Origin: Cutibacterium namnetense
Lineage (GTDB): Bacteria > Actinomycetota > Actinomycetes > Propionibacteriales > Propionibacteriaceae
DNA length: 64,000 nt
Direction: 5' to 3'
Assembly: GCF_001642025.1 (NCBI RefSeq)
Contig: NZ_LWHO01000001.1
Coordinates: 1 to 64,000, forward strand
The notes below the pieces were generated by a model that was not told where the DNA came from, searched no databases, and saw only the letters and a program-made list of their open reading frames with translations. Shown piece by piece: positions 56,027 through 64,000 of this stretch. Every line of letters starts with the position of its first letter. The first letter of the stretch is position 1. The translations under genes and the position numbers were made by a program.

Positions 56027-57106
56027 TCACGAGAACAGGGTGGCGAGCGAGACCACCACAGTGTTGCCAAGCCAGATGGCAGCGGCCGGTGGATCGATAT
56101 GGCTGGTGCCGCGGTTGTACCAGAGGCGGGCACAGAACTCGCCCAGGCCAGCAGTGAAGACACCGAAGAATGCGGCGATGACCAGGGCAACCGTCGCCAT
56201 TACCCACGTGTGGGAATCCCACGAAGACGTGTACGTCCAGCGGTAAGTGGTGAAGGTCTTGCCCATAAGCAGCGGGAAAAACTGCACCGCGGCTAGACCG
56301 GCGATGTTTGTCACATGATGCTGGACCGGCATGTTCCGATTGGTGATGAGGAACAGGATGATGACGGCCGAAATACCGAAACAAAAACTGTTGGCGTTGG
56401 CAGCGGCCAAATTCTTGGCGAGCCCCCGCGTGGTCAGATAGGCGCCAACGTTGGCAGCCAGGAAAAGGGACGCGCCACCGGCAAAGATGCCAAACAGTGA
56501 CCCAATGGTAAGGAGCTGGCTGGGTTTCTCCTGCCACTCCAGCCACCGCCCATTGGGGCCCGGTTTGATCTTGGCCGGGAAACTGGTGGCGTTTTCGTGG
56601 AAGAGCTCTGAGTTGTGCAGGGAGCCATGGAACAGCCCCTTGCCGGGCGCCCCACCAAACATGAGGCGGGCCAGCAGCCCGGACAGCAGCACCGTCAGGG
56701 CGACTGGGTCAGTGTGCTTGCCGAACCACGGGATGTTCGAGATGACGATCTGGCATAGGTAACCGAAAATACCGAAGGCGGCACCGACGCAGAGAATGTC
56801 GGGGTGACCGATGCCGGCGAGCGGGGTATTGACGTCCTTGCCGTCACCTAAGCGACCTCGATACCGGGCATAGATGGCCGCCGCAACACCACCACCAAAG
56901 GCCACGTGAGGACCCATGAAGGGGCCGAAAGCCAGGTAGTCGAGCCCGAAAGTGGTGCCCGTCGCGGCGAACACTCCCCAGGAAGCCAGCACACAGAAAC
57001 CGGTGAGGACGAATGCGTAGTTACCGCCGATGGCGGCTCCGACAGCACCGCCGGCGATGGCGGCGAGGAGTCCAAAGACGAAGACTCCCACAGAGGTGGT
57101 GAACAT
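56027..57106 (-). CDS. Polytopic membrane protein of unknown family, candidate polyol transporter
   Basis: This 359-residue protein starts at 57106 (MFTTSVGVFVFGLL) with AAAGGAA before it. It has about 9-10 hydrophobic spans, rich in Gly and Ala (AAIAGGAVGAAIGGNYAFVL, GPHVAFGGGVAAAIY, GAAFGIFGYLCQIVI). A polar loop with HGSLHNSELFHENATSFP lies after span 5 and a conserved-looking SSWDSHTWVM before the last two spans. It does not follow MFS, APC, MIP, PTS or ABC permease patterns. It resembles DUF7973-type small membrane proteins only in the Gly-rich opening. It is the only transporter-like gene in the operon. Confidence 0.65.
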   Translation of the reverse strand: MFTTSVGVFVFGLLAAIAGGAVGAAIGGNYAFVLTGFCVLASWGVFAATGTTFGLDYLAFGPFMGPHVAFGGGVAAAIYARYRGRLGDGKDVNTPLAGIGHPDILCVGAAFGIFGYLCQIVISNIPWFGKHTDPVALTVLLSGLLARLMFGGAPGKGLFHGSLHNSELFHENATSFPAKIKPGPNGRWLEWQEKPSQLLTIGSLFGIFAGGASLFLAANVGAYLTTRGLAKNLAAANANSFCFGISAVIILFLITNRNMPVQHHVTNIAGLAAVQFFPLLMGKTFTTYRWTYTSSWDSHTWVMATVALVIAAFFGVFTAGLGEFCARLWYNRGTSHIDPPAAAIWLGNTVVVSLATLFS

Positions 57107-57258
57107 CGGTGTTCCTTTTATGAGGGCGGGCCTTACCCGCAATCGGATCTCCGCATGCAACGACGATGCTGCATGTGGTCTTTGTAGATTTTCCGGGAAT
57201 GGCCCATGAGTAGGCAGATGCAGATGTGAGGCGGGCCACGGCTCACACCGCATTGGTG

Positions 57259-57747
57259 TCAGCAACTGCCCGTGGCGGCCTCCCCGGCGATGTCGCCTGA
57301 CTCATAGGCGTTGATGAGATCGATATTGGCTTTGGAGTGGGAACTCGGGTCGAAGGTGTACCCGATGAACTCGTGAGCCAAGCGACGGGCAAGTTCGCGA
57401 CCGATGACGCGTTGGCCGAGGCACAGCACGTGGGCGTCATTGGACATAATGAGCCGCTCCACGGAGAAGGAGTCATGGGCGGTGCAGGCGCGAATACCCG
57501 GCACCTTGTTGGCCGTGATAGCCATGCCCATCCCGGTGCCGCAGAAGAAGATGCCTCGATCAGCTTTTCCTTCTTTGATGACGTGAGCTCCCTTGACGCC
57601 AACATGCGGGTACAAGGTGTCCTCACCGGCCTGAACGCCAACGTCGATCACTTCATCGACTCGCGAATCTGCTTCCAGGTCGGCCTTGACGGCATCCTTG
57701 TACTCGACTGCTGCCGGATCAGCGGCAACGACGATTCTCAGTCCCAT
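57259..57747 (-). CDS. RpiB/EryI-like sugar-phosphate isomerase
   Basis: This 162-residue RpiB/LacAB-family isomerase starts at 57747 (MGLRIVVAADPAAVEYK) with GGAGGG before it. It carries DRGIFFCGTGMGMAITANKV, where the cysteine and GTGMGM loop form the active site. RACTAHDSFSVERLIMSNDA and LGQRVIGRELARRL follow. The latter pattern resembles erythrulose-4-phosphate isomerases (EryI/DerI) more than ribose-5-phosphate isomerases. It would deliver erythrose 4-phosphate, the substrate of the transketolase encoded in the same series. Confidence 0.8.
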   Translation of the reverse strand: MGLRIVVAADPAAVEYKDAVKADLEADSRVDEVIDVGVQAGEDTLYPHVGVKGAHVIKEGKADRGIFFCGTGMGMAITANKVPGIRACTAHDSFSVERLIMSNDAHVLCLGQRVIGRELARRLAHEFIGYTFDPSSHSKANIDLINAYESGDIAGEAATGSC

Positions 57748-57817
57748 GATCCCTCCATGCCTCGTTGCTCCGTCGTGAGGAATCTCGGTCACGAGTGCGA
57801 GAAGCAACGACTCATGG

Positions 57818-57841
57818 TGTTGATATTAACATCATTGATGT
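57818..57841. promoter_or_regulatory. Overlapping palindromes upstream of the rpiB/eryI-like gene
   Basis: TGTTGATATTAACA (57818-57831; one mismatch) overlaps ACATCATTGATGT (57829-57841; perfect 6-bp arms). They lie 71-94 bp before the isomerase start, in an AT-rich patch between this gene and the DeoR-type gene. They are the best operator candidates for that regulator. Confidence 0.6.
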
Positions 57842-58024
57842 GAAATGTAAGGGCCTACGCCGTGGATTTCGCCACACCCGAAATCCGAATGCACGGGAAA
57901 GCACACGGCAGTATCGGCTCAACTCGGGCTTCCCGAGCCACTCCCAGAACGTATGTAAGACTCAGAATTCACACACCACCTGTGCGGTAGCTCACCACGA
58001 CGATGTTCGTACGACCCAGGATCG

Positions 58025-58861
58025 TCAAGAGTCGTCCGCGTCGTCCCCCACGACCAGGAGATGAACCCCGAGATCACGCAACTGATCGAGGATTCCACGT
58101 GGGGTGCGGGCGTCGACGACAACATGATCAAACTCCGTGAGATCTGCGAACTTGAACAGCGCCCGTCGTCCAAACTTGGTGTGATCTAACAAGAGGATCC
58201 GCTTCTCAGCGGACTCGAGCATGGCCCGCTTCACCTCGACGACCTCCTGGTAGGGGTGGTAGCACCCCGCCTCAAAAATGCCCGACGCCGACAGGAAGCA
58301 CAGATCGGCATGCATTGAGCGGATCATTCGGACCGCAGCAGGACCCATCAGTGACTTCGCCCAGGACTGGTACTCCCCGCCCGCCACCACAAGCTTGTCC
58401 GAGCCGCTGGAGATGACCTCATCGGCCACCAACAACGAATTGGTGACAATCGTAAGCGGGGAGTGATCCCCCAGGGATCGCAGCAACCACACCCCCGACG
58501 TCGAATCATCAAGCATGATCGAACATCCCGGCGCAATGAGTCCACCGGCGAGCTCAGCTACCGCCTGCTTATCGGTCGAGCTCTGCTCCAGACGGAAGGT
58601 GGCATCGGCCTCGTGCAGACCATTCGCAACCGCAACGACCCGGCCCCGATGGCGTTGCAACACCCCACTGGCCTCGAGGGACGCCAGATCACGGTAAATC
58701 GTCATAGCGGAGACGCCCGTAGCCTCAACAAGGTCCTCAACGCTGACCGACCCAGCCCGAACAACAGCCTCAGCGATCGCAAGCTGACGCGCTCTTGGGC
58801 CGTCTTGGCCCTGAAGGGCCGTGGTCCTTCCGCCAGCCATGACTCTATCGTCTCCCGTCAT
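58025..58861 (-). CDS. DeoR-family transcriptional regulator
   Basis: This 278-residue repressor has an N-terminal DeoR HTH (GSVSVEDLVEATGVSAMTIYRDLASLEASG). A phosphosugar-binding DeoRC domain follows: LAGGLIAPGCSIMLDDSTS, GGEYQSWAKSLMGPAAVRMI and ILLLDHTKFGRRALFKFADL. It is the first gene of the leftward polyol series, 277 bp before the isomerase gene. The gap holds palindromes that probably bind it. The inducer is likely a tetrulose or pentulose phosphate (inference). Confidence 0.85.
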   Translation of the reverse strand: MTGDDRVMAGGRTTALQGQDGPRARQLAIAEAVVRAGSVSVEDLVEATGVSAMTIYRDLASLEASGVLQRHRGRVVAVANGLHEADATFRLEQSSTDKQAVAELAGGLIAPGCSIMLDDSTSGVWLLRSLGDHSPLTIVTNSLLVADEVISSGSDKLVVAGGEYQSWAKSLMGPAAVRMIRSMHADLCFLSASGIFEAGCYHPYQEVVEVKRAMLESAEKRILLLDHTKFGRRALFKFADLTEFDHVVVDARTPRGILDQLRDLGVHLLVVGDDADDS

Positions 58862-59009
58862 CGTGAACTCGCAAGAATCCTAGCTGCGTAACGGGTCTTC
58901 GCTGTTGCGAATCAGCGTCAGATAGGCAGTTGAGTGATGGATCCGACATGACGGACTGGCTCCCCGGGTGATGGTCTCAGCGACAACTGATCTCTCCGCT
59001 TCCCTCACC

Positions 59010-59083
59010 GGTCAAAAGTCCCGACCTACGGCGGATCACTTCACCGAAGTGCCTCGGCCATCTCCCAGCCGGCATTTTTCGAC
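59010..59083. terminator. A/T-flanked hairpin module between deoR-type and uxuA genes
   Basis: The 295-bp gap 58862-59156 contains GGTCAAAAGTCCCGACC, a perfect small hairpin (CACTTC-ACC-GAAGTG, 59037-59051) and CCGGCATTTTTCGAC. The A-run, stem, T-run order is that of a bidirectional terminator and resembles the modules near 36620, 43241 and 45791. The rest of the gap has no recognisable signal. Confidence 0.5.
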
Positions 59084-59156
59084 ATCAGCGGTAGGGATGC
59101 CGTCACGAACGGCTTTCCTGCCATAAGTCTGGTGAGGACAGATTGTTGTTATCCAC

Positions 59157-60230
59157 TCACTGAGTGGGGGCCTTATCTATGGCCTCCCACAGGCCATTGA
59201 GGTAGGTGATGCCCAGGGCACGGTCGTATAGCGGGTAACCGGGGCGCCCTACTTCACCCCAGATCATCCGACCGTGGTCCGGGCGAATATATGCATTCGA
59301 GCAGTGGTCGTGGATGGCCTTCATGATCGTGTACATATCGAGGGATCCGTCGCTGGAAAGGTGCGAGGCCTCCTTGAATTTCTTGGACCCCAGGAACTTC
59401 ACATTTCTGACATGAGCGGCCGCAACCCGCCCCATGTCTCCATACTTCTCGAGGATGGCCGGCACATTATTGTCGGGATTCGAGCCCAACGATCCGGCGC
59501 ACACGCACAGCGAATTAGCCGGGGAATTTACCAGATCGATGACCTTCTGCAGGTCGGAGTCACTGTGGACGATACGAGGGATCCCGAAAATATCCCAGGC
59601 GGGATCATCGGGGTGGACGGCCATCCGAATCCCGACCTTCTCGCAGGTCGGGATGATTCCCTCGAGGAAGTAGCGATAGTTGTCGCGCAGCTGGTCAGGG
59701 GTCATGTCAGTGTACTGAGCCATGACCCCATCGAGATCGGCCAATCGTTCAGGCTCCCACCCGGGAAGCGGAAAGGCCGACGAATCCAGGGTAGCCTTGA
59801 CGATATCTTGCGGAGTTAACCCCTCGAGTTCCTCGTGATCGTAGTACAGGCAGGTTGAGCCATCCCCGTTACGATGAAAGAGCTCAGTACGCAGCCAGTC
59901 GAAAACCGGCATGAAGTTGTAGACAACGACCTTAATGCCATAGGCAGCAAGGTTCTCTAAAGTCTTGCAATAGCTGATAATGTAACTGTCACGAGACGGC
60001 TTACCGAGCTTGATGTCCTCGTGGACGTTCACCGATTCGATAACTTCGCATTCCAAGCCAGCCTCATTGACTTTCCGGATGTAGGAAGAAATCTCCTCAT
60101 TTGACCATACCTCACCAACCGGTATCCAATCCATCGCGCCCATTATCCCGCTGGTTCCGGGAATCTGGCGAATGTTCTCCAGCGTGATGGGATCGGCTTC
60201 TGGGCCATACCATCGAAATGTCATCTTCAT
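59157..60230 (-). CDS. uxuA: Mannonate dehydratase
   Basis: This 357-residue enzyme dehydrates D-mannonate to 2-keto-3-deoxygluconate. Family features are [51 protein letters not shown], the metal-binding [14 protein letters not shown] and [18 protein letters not shown], and the end [12 protein letters not shown]. It is the last gene of the glucuronate operon, 2 bp after the oxidoreductase gene. Confidence 0.93.
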   Translation of the reverse strand: MKMTFRWYGPEADPITLENIRQIPGTSGIMGAMDWIPVGEVWSNEEISSYIRKVNEAGLECEVIESVNVHEDIKLGKPSRDSYIISYCKTLENLAAYGIKVVVYNFMPVFDWLRTELFHRNGDGSTCLYYDHEELEGLTPQDIVKATLDSSAFPLPGWEPERLADLDGVMAQYTDMTPDQLRDNYRYFLEGIIPTCEKVGIRMAVHPDDPAWDIFGIPRIVHSDSDLQKVIDLVNSPANSLCVCAGSLGSNPDNNVPAILEKYGDMGRVAAAHVRNVKFLGSKKFKEASHLSSDGSLDMYTIMKAIHDHCSNAYIRPDHGRMIWGEVGRPGYPLYDRALGITYLNGLWEAIDKAPTQ

Positions 60231-60232
60231 GA

Positions 60233-61822
60233 TTATGCAAACTCCTCGTCCAGAACCGACCTTACGGCACCCGGACCGACCGTCAGGCGGATAAAGAATT
60301 GTTCAACGATTCCAGCTAAAGGCGTCGCCGTCAGATCTACCCCGAAGATATCGACACGACTAAGGATAGGGGAAATAACCTTGGGGTCACCGTCACCGAA
60401 ACGGACACCTGACACCACGGATTTCAGTTCCTCGAGCAGCGGATCTGGGGAAAGGTCGATAGGATCACCATCGTCGGCAATGCCCATGAGGTATCGGCAC
60501 CAGGCAGCAAAAACGAACGGGATTGCCCGCAATGACGCGAGATCGAGGGAATCCTTGGCAAGATACGACTTAATGGTCTCTCCGAAGCGGATCGGGATCT
60601 TCTGAGATGTGTCGGTCGCAATACGACTCGGGGTGTCACCAAGGAACGGGTTCGGGAAACGCTCATCCTCGACCTCGCGCAAGAATTCCTTGGGGTCAAT
60701 AATCCCGGGATCGCTGACAACCGGAAGCCCTTCTTTCCATCCAAGATGGTGCACCAAACCCGCTAACCCCGGGTCTTTCATGGCCTCGTCTACAGTGGGC
60801 TTCCGCAACAATACTCCGATAATAGCCAGCGCAGTATGGAGCGGGTTGAGGCATGACGTCACCTTCATCCGCTCGAACCGGTCGCAGGTATCGCGATCCG
60901 TGAAGTAGACCCCAGCTTTCTCTAATTCTGGACGTCCATTCGGGAAACGATCCTCAATAATGAGATACTCAGCAGGCTCGGTGTTGACAAATCCCGCCAC
61001 CTCGGCGTCGGGATCGATCGCCATATCCTCAAACCCCATCAACGCCAGCCGATCACTAACCTGCTGCGACGGGGCCGGGGTGATCTTGTCGATGACGGAG
61101 ATTGGGAACGCCACCTTCTCCGTAATCCACTCGACAACCCTGTGGTCGATGGCGCCTCGTTTCTCCCACTCCGCGGCGATCGTCAGCACCGAAGTGCGCA
61201 ACTTGTCACCGTTGTGGGAAAAATTGTCACAGGACACCAGAGCCACCGGCGTCGCCCCAGCGTAGAAACGTCGAACCAGCAAGGCGGTCACCAGACCCAT
61301 CGCCGTCGACATACGATCTGACAAGGGGTCACGGCTCAGATCCTTAATGACAGCGTTTTGGTAGGACCCGTCGTAGCCGCTGAGCCGATACCCCTTCTCA
61401 GTGATCGTCAGGGTGATCAACTGCAGGGACTCGGCACAGGCAATCTCTGCGATGCGACAAAAATCGTCATCTCGCCGGTAGGCCAGCCCCTCGCTGATCG
61501 ACGCTATAGCCCCGACGTCGGTGTGCCCGTCGGCGTGGGAGGTCACACCCAGGGTCAGCAAGTCGTGGTTCGCGAGCCCGTGATCGAGGCGCTGCGGATC
61601 GCGAGGCGCGATGGCGGCAATACCGCACTGCTCAGCCCCGGAGTTCATGATGTCCTGGGCCAGCCGAGCGATATGAACACGGAACAGATTTCCTGGTCCG
61701 ATATGCATCCACCGCGGCCGATCATGGGCCTGCCTACGCATCTCCTCAACGTCGAAAGTAGGCGAGGTGATCCCAGCATCCGCCAACGCGGACCCACGTA
61801 ATGTGTCGAGATCAAGCTTCAT
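60233..61822 (-). CDS. uxuB: Mannitol-dehydrogenase-family oxidoreductase, likely fructuronate reductase
   Basis: This 529-residue polyol dehydrogenase family protein contains [20 protein letters not shown] (dinucleotide domain). The catalytic-region segments are [31 protein letters not shown] and [15 protein letters not shown]. Between uxaC and uxuA the expected function is reduction of D-fructuronate to D-mannonate. ATG at 61822 is preceded by GGAGGAGA. The sequence alone would not distinguish it from other family members; the operon does. Confidence 0.88.
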   Translation of the reverse strand: MKLDLDTLRGSALADAGITSPTFDVEEMRRQAHDRPRWMHIGPGNLFRVHIARLAQDIMNSGAEQCGIAAIAPRDPQRLDHGLANHDLLTLGVTSHADGHTDVGAIASISEGLAYRRDDDFCRIAEIACAESLQLITLTITEKGYRLSGYDGSYQNAVIKDLSRDPLSDRMSTAMGLVTALLVRRFYAGATPVALVSCDNFSHNGDKLRTSVLTIAAEWEKRGAIDHRVVEWITEKVAFPISVIDKITPAPSQQVSDRLALMGFEDMAIDPDAEVAGFVNTEPAEYLIIEDRFPNGRPELEKAGVYFTDRDTCDRFERMKVTSCLNPLHTALAIIGVLLRKPTVDEAMKDPGLAGLVHHLGWKEGLPVVSDPGIIDPKEFLREVEDERFPNPFLGDTPSRIATDTSQKIPIRFGETIKSYLAKDSLDLASLRAIPFVFAAWCRYLMGIADDGDPIDLSPDPLLEELKSVVSGVRFGDGDPKVISPILSRVDIFGVDLTATPLAGIVEQFFIRLTVGPGAVRSVLDEEFA

Positions 61823-61837
61823 GACATCTCCTCCGAA

Positions 61838-63250
61838 TCAGAGACCAAACACCTGAGTGGGCTGCTCCACGACGAGGCGGTGGGCGATCTCAACCGCCTC
61901 ATCCAAATCGAGCCTGCCCAAAACCACCAGCTCAGCGAGGTGGGCGGCATCAAGGCGCCGACTCATATCGTGACGCGCCGGAATTGAGCAAAAAGCGCGG
62001 GTGTCGTCAATCATGCCGCTTACCCGGCTGAACCCGGCCATCTCAGTAACGGCATGTTTGAACCTCATCACCGACTCAGGCGCGTCAATGAACCACCAGG
62101 GCACGCCGATATAGAGGCTGCGGTACCACCCGGCCAACGGGGCAATTTCCCGTGAGTAAACGGTCTCGTCGATCGTGAAAATGACCAGCTTGAGGTCCGT
62201 GTTACCAAATTTGTCAAGCAAGGGGTGCAAGGAGTCGACAACCTCGAGGGCTACCGGAACATCGGAGCCAATATCGGCGCCAAAGCGGCGAAGGGCGGCG
62301 GTGTCGTGATTACGGTGAACCGCCGGATGAACGGTCATCGTCAGGCCGTCTTCGCTGGCCATCCTCGCCTGATCTGTGAAGAGATGCCGGCGAAGGAGGG
62401 TCATCTCCTCGACAGTGGCCCGACCCGCCACCGAGGCGTCAAAAATCGACGCCGCGCGAGCGCGGTCTAGGACGATAGTGCCCAGGTCGCGGTGGCTGTG
62501 GTCACTGGAAACCGCGCCGTGCTGCTTAAAGTAGGAGCGCCGATTCTCCATAGCCTCGGTAAATCCGTCCAGCGTCATCGCATCGCAACCACTTACCTCA
62601 GACAGCTTTGCGAGCAAGCCCACCCAGCCCCCGGCAGCTGGCTCCAAATACTTATCCGGGCGGAAGGTGGGAGCAACACGGCGGGTGAATGTCTGGTCGG
62701 CAGTCAGCCGAGCGTGCCCGTCAAGGTCGTCGCAAGGATCATCGGTGGTCGCGATGAAGACAATGTCGAAGGAGTCCATGAGAGCGCGGGGCCGAAAGTC
62801 CGGCTGGGCGATTTTCTCAGCGATGGTGTCGTAGATGCGGTCAGCGTTCTCAGGACTAGGACGTTCGGTGACACCAAAAATGCCGACAAGTTGGTCCACG
62901 AGCCAGTAGCGCATTGCTGTGCCGGCAAAGTCACGCCAGTGCTCGCACAGGATCCGGAAAGCTTTTCGGTTGTCCTCCTCACCCATTGTCTTGCGCCCGA
63001 CGCCCAGGTCCTCAAGATCGACGCCATTAGCATGCAGCAGCCGATTCACGTAGTGGTCGGGGGTAATGAGCAGGCTCGTCGGGTCAGAGAATGCCATGTC
63101 GTCGGCAATCCATGACACCGGAACGTGTCCATGGGGAGAAATTATGGGTAGATCCTTCGTGGATCGGTAAATTTCGCGCGCAGCGGCCAAGGCGGAGGCC
63201 TCGCGGGGCAGCAGACGATCCTCGAAGAGGGTGAGAGTCGGCGTTGACAT
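61838..63250 (-). CDS. uxaC: Glucuronate isomerase
   Basis: This 470-residue uronate isomerase converts D-glucuronate to D-fructuronate. The metal-binding opening is LPIISPHGHVPVSW (HxH type). Other landmarks are RYWLVDQLVGIFGV, FIATTDDPCDDLDGH, MTVHPAVHRNHD and GWYRSLYIGVPWWFIDAPE. The ATG at 63250 is chosen over a GTG three codons earlier. It precedes uxuB by 15 bp; these genes with uxuA form a complete route to 2-keto-3-deoxygluconate. Confidence 0.93.
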   Translation of the reverse strand: MSTPTLTLFEDRLLPREASALAAAREIYRSTKDLPIISPHGHVPVSWIADDMAFSDPTSLLITPDHYVNRLLHANGVDLEDLGVGRKTMGEEDNRKAFRILCEHWRDFAGTAMRYWLVDQLVGIFGVTERPSPENADRIYDTIAEKIAQPDFRPRALMDSFDIVFIATTDDPCDDLDGHARLTADQTFTRRVAPTFRPDKYLEPAAGGWVGLLAKLSEVSGCDAMTLDGFTEAMENRRSYFKQHGAVSSDHSHRDLGTIVLDRARAASIFDASVAGRATVEEMTLLRRHLFTDQARMASEDGLTMTVHPAVHRNHDTAALRRFGADIGSDVPVALEVVDSLHPLLDKFGNTDLKLVIFTIDETVYSREIAPLAGWYRSLYIGVPWWFIDAPESVMRFKHAVTEMAGFSRVSGMIDDTRAFCSIPARHDMSRRLDAAHLAELVVLGRLDLDEAVEIAHRLVVEQPTQVFGL

Positions 63251-63313
63251 GACATTCACTGTGCCCCGTGGAGAATCTCCCCGGAACGAGTTGCCGTCAC
63301 TTGCCGCGCTTAG

Positions 63314-64000
63314 CTATCCAGATTCACGCGCCATAAAGGACACCGGGATGATGTCCTCACTCGGCGGTCGACGCCCATAGTGGCTCGGTTTCTCAACCAT
63401 GTCGAGAAGCCGGTTGACGGCCACAAGCCCCATTTGGAACTGATTGACGCGAACCGTTGACAACGCCGGTGAAACCAGAGCCGAGAACGGGATGTCATCG
63501 AACCCAATGACGGCAACGTCGTCAGGAATCCTGAGACCACAGGCCATAGCGCGACGCATGAACCCGATCGCGATGAGATCGTTATAGGCGATGACGGCCG
63601 AGGTAGGGCGCGTCTTCCACTTGTCAAACGCCTCTATGCCGCCCCTAATAGTGGGGGTCGGACAGGCGAGCTGGTGCACTGTGACCTTGTCGTCGCGACG
63701 AGCACGGTCAAGCAAGCTGCGCCACCTTACCCCCGATTGCCAAGACGCCATCGGCCCGGCGAGATACGTCACCGTAGACCGTCCGTCTCCTATTAGATGG
63801 GTAAGAGCTTCCCCGAGTCCTTCATCGGATGCTGGTGTCACCGCCGACACTCCTGGAACTTTACGATTCACCGTAATTACCGGCTTTATGCCGGCCAGGT
63901 GCCGCAACCCAGCGTCCGACATGCGGGAACCAACAAAAATAAAACCATCAACAGTAGTCAAGGAGCGTTTCGTGGTTTCAGACTCGATTTCTGACGACTC
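63314..64000 (-). CDS. LacI-family regulator, 5' part beyond the window
   Basis: The sensor domain of a LacI/GalR-type regulator is present and stays open past position 64000. The DNA-binding N-terminus therefore lies outside. Visible parts are VDGFIFVGSRMSDAGLRHL, SAVIAYNDLIAIGFMRRAM and VAVIGFDDIPFSALVSPALS. A start within the window (a TTG at 63961) would cut into the domain and is rejected. It lies 63 bp upstream of uxaC on the same strand and probably represses the glucuronate operon. Confidence 0.85.
   Translation of the reverse strand, partial: ESSEIESETTKRSLTTVDGFIFVGSRMSDAGLRHLAGIKPVITVNRKVPGVSAVTPASDEGLGEALTHLIGDGRSTVTYLAGPMASWQSGVRWRSLLDRARRDDKVTVHQLACPTPTIRGGIEAFDKWKTRPTSAVIAYNDLIAIGFMRRAMACGLRIPDDVAVIGFDDIPFSALVSPALSTVRVNQFQMGLVAVNRLLDMVEKPSHYGRRPPSEDIIPVSFMARESG

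Noticed and set aside
1-64000. tRNA, rRNA, CRISPR arrays or prophage genes
   Set aside because: No T-loop-like sequences, rRNA segments, spaced repeats or phage structural genes were noticed on either strand.

Overview
This looks like a chromosomal segment of a high-GC Gram-positive bacterium, most likely a member of Propionibacteriaceae (Cutibacterium-like). The basis is high-GC codon use, the pcnA - DUF6049 - pseudokinase - trxB - trxA gene order typical of actinobacteria, SorC/DeoR-controlled polyol operons, and a sugar ABC importer with no ATPase gene of its own. The genus call is an inference. No rRNA, tRNA, CRISPR array or prophage was seen.

Left part (1-15.3 kb). An IS3-family element (127-1433) has removed the end of a two-HTH Lrp/AsnC regulator. 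This regulator faces a complete-looking oxidative ornithine-fermentation cluster: ord, ortA, ortB, oraS, oraE, a MutL-type mutase chaperone and orr. The cluster is decaying. oraE carries one in-frame amber codon just before its cobalamin/PLP domain, orr carries a frameshift near its N-terminus, and the regulator is cut by the IS. Two CycA-type D-alanine/D-serine/glycine permeases and an alanine racemase follow. OrtAB releases D-alanine plus acetyl-CoA, so these last genes fit as the part that handles the D-alanine product.

Middle (15.5-36.5 kb). This holds mostly housekeeping or stand-alone genes: a phosphoglucomutase/phosphomannomutase, a galactokinase-like kinase overlapping a nucleotidyltransferase gene, a DUF559-type protein, fumarase with a strong terminator, a LacI-controlled ABC sugar importer, a SUFU-domain protein, MscS, glycerate kinase, the CCA-adding enzyme, a DUF6049 protein and a membrane pseudokinase. 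No MurJ gene lies where many actinobacteria have one.

Right part (36.8-64 kb). glpF-glpK with a divergent SorC regulator is followed by an HtrA-type protease, trxB, an RluA-type synthase, OsmC and trxA. A GpsA-like dehydrogenase follows. A 14-bp palindromic motif is shared by the glpF/sorC and gpsA upstream regions and ties them into one likely regulon. A long leftward series (deoR, rpiB/eryI-like, a polytopic membrane protein, a NagD-like phosphatase, two FGGY kinases around an AraM-like dehydrogenase, then transketolase) reads as a tetritol or pentitol catabolic operon with an unusual candidate transporter. The window ends in a glucuronate operon (lacI-type regulator, uxaC, uxuB, uxuA) whose regulator runs off the right edge.
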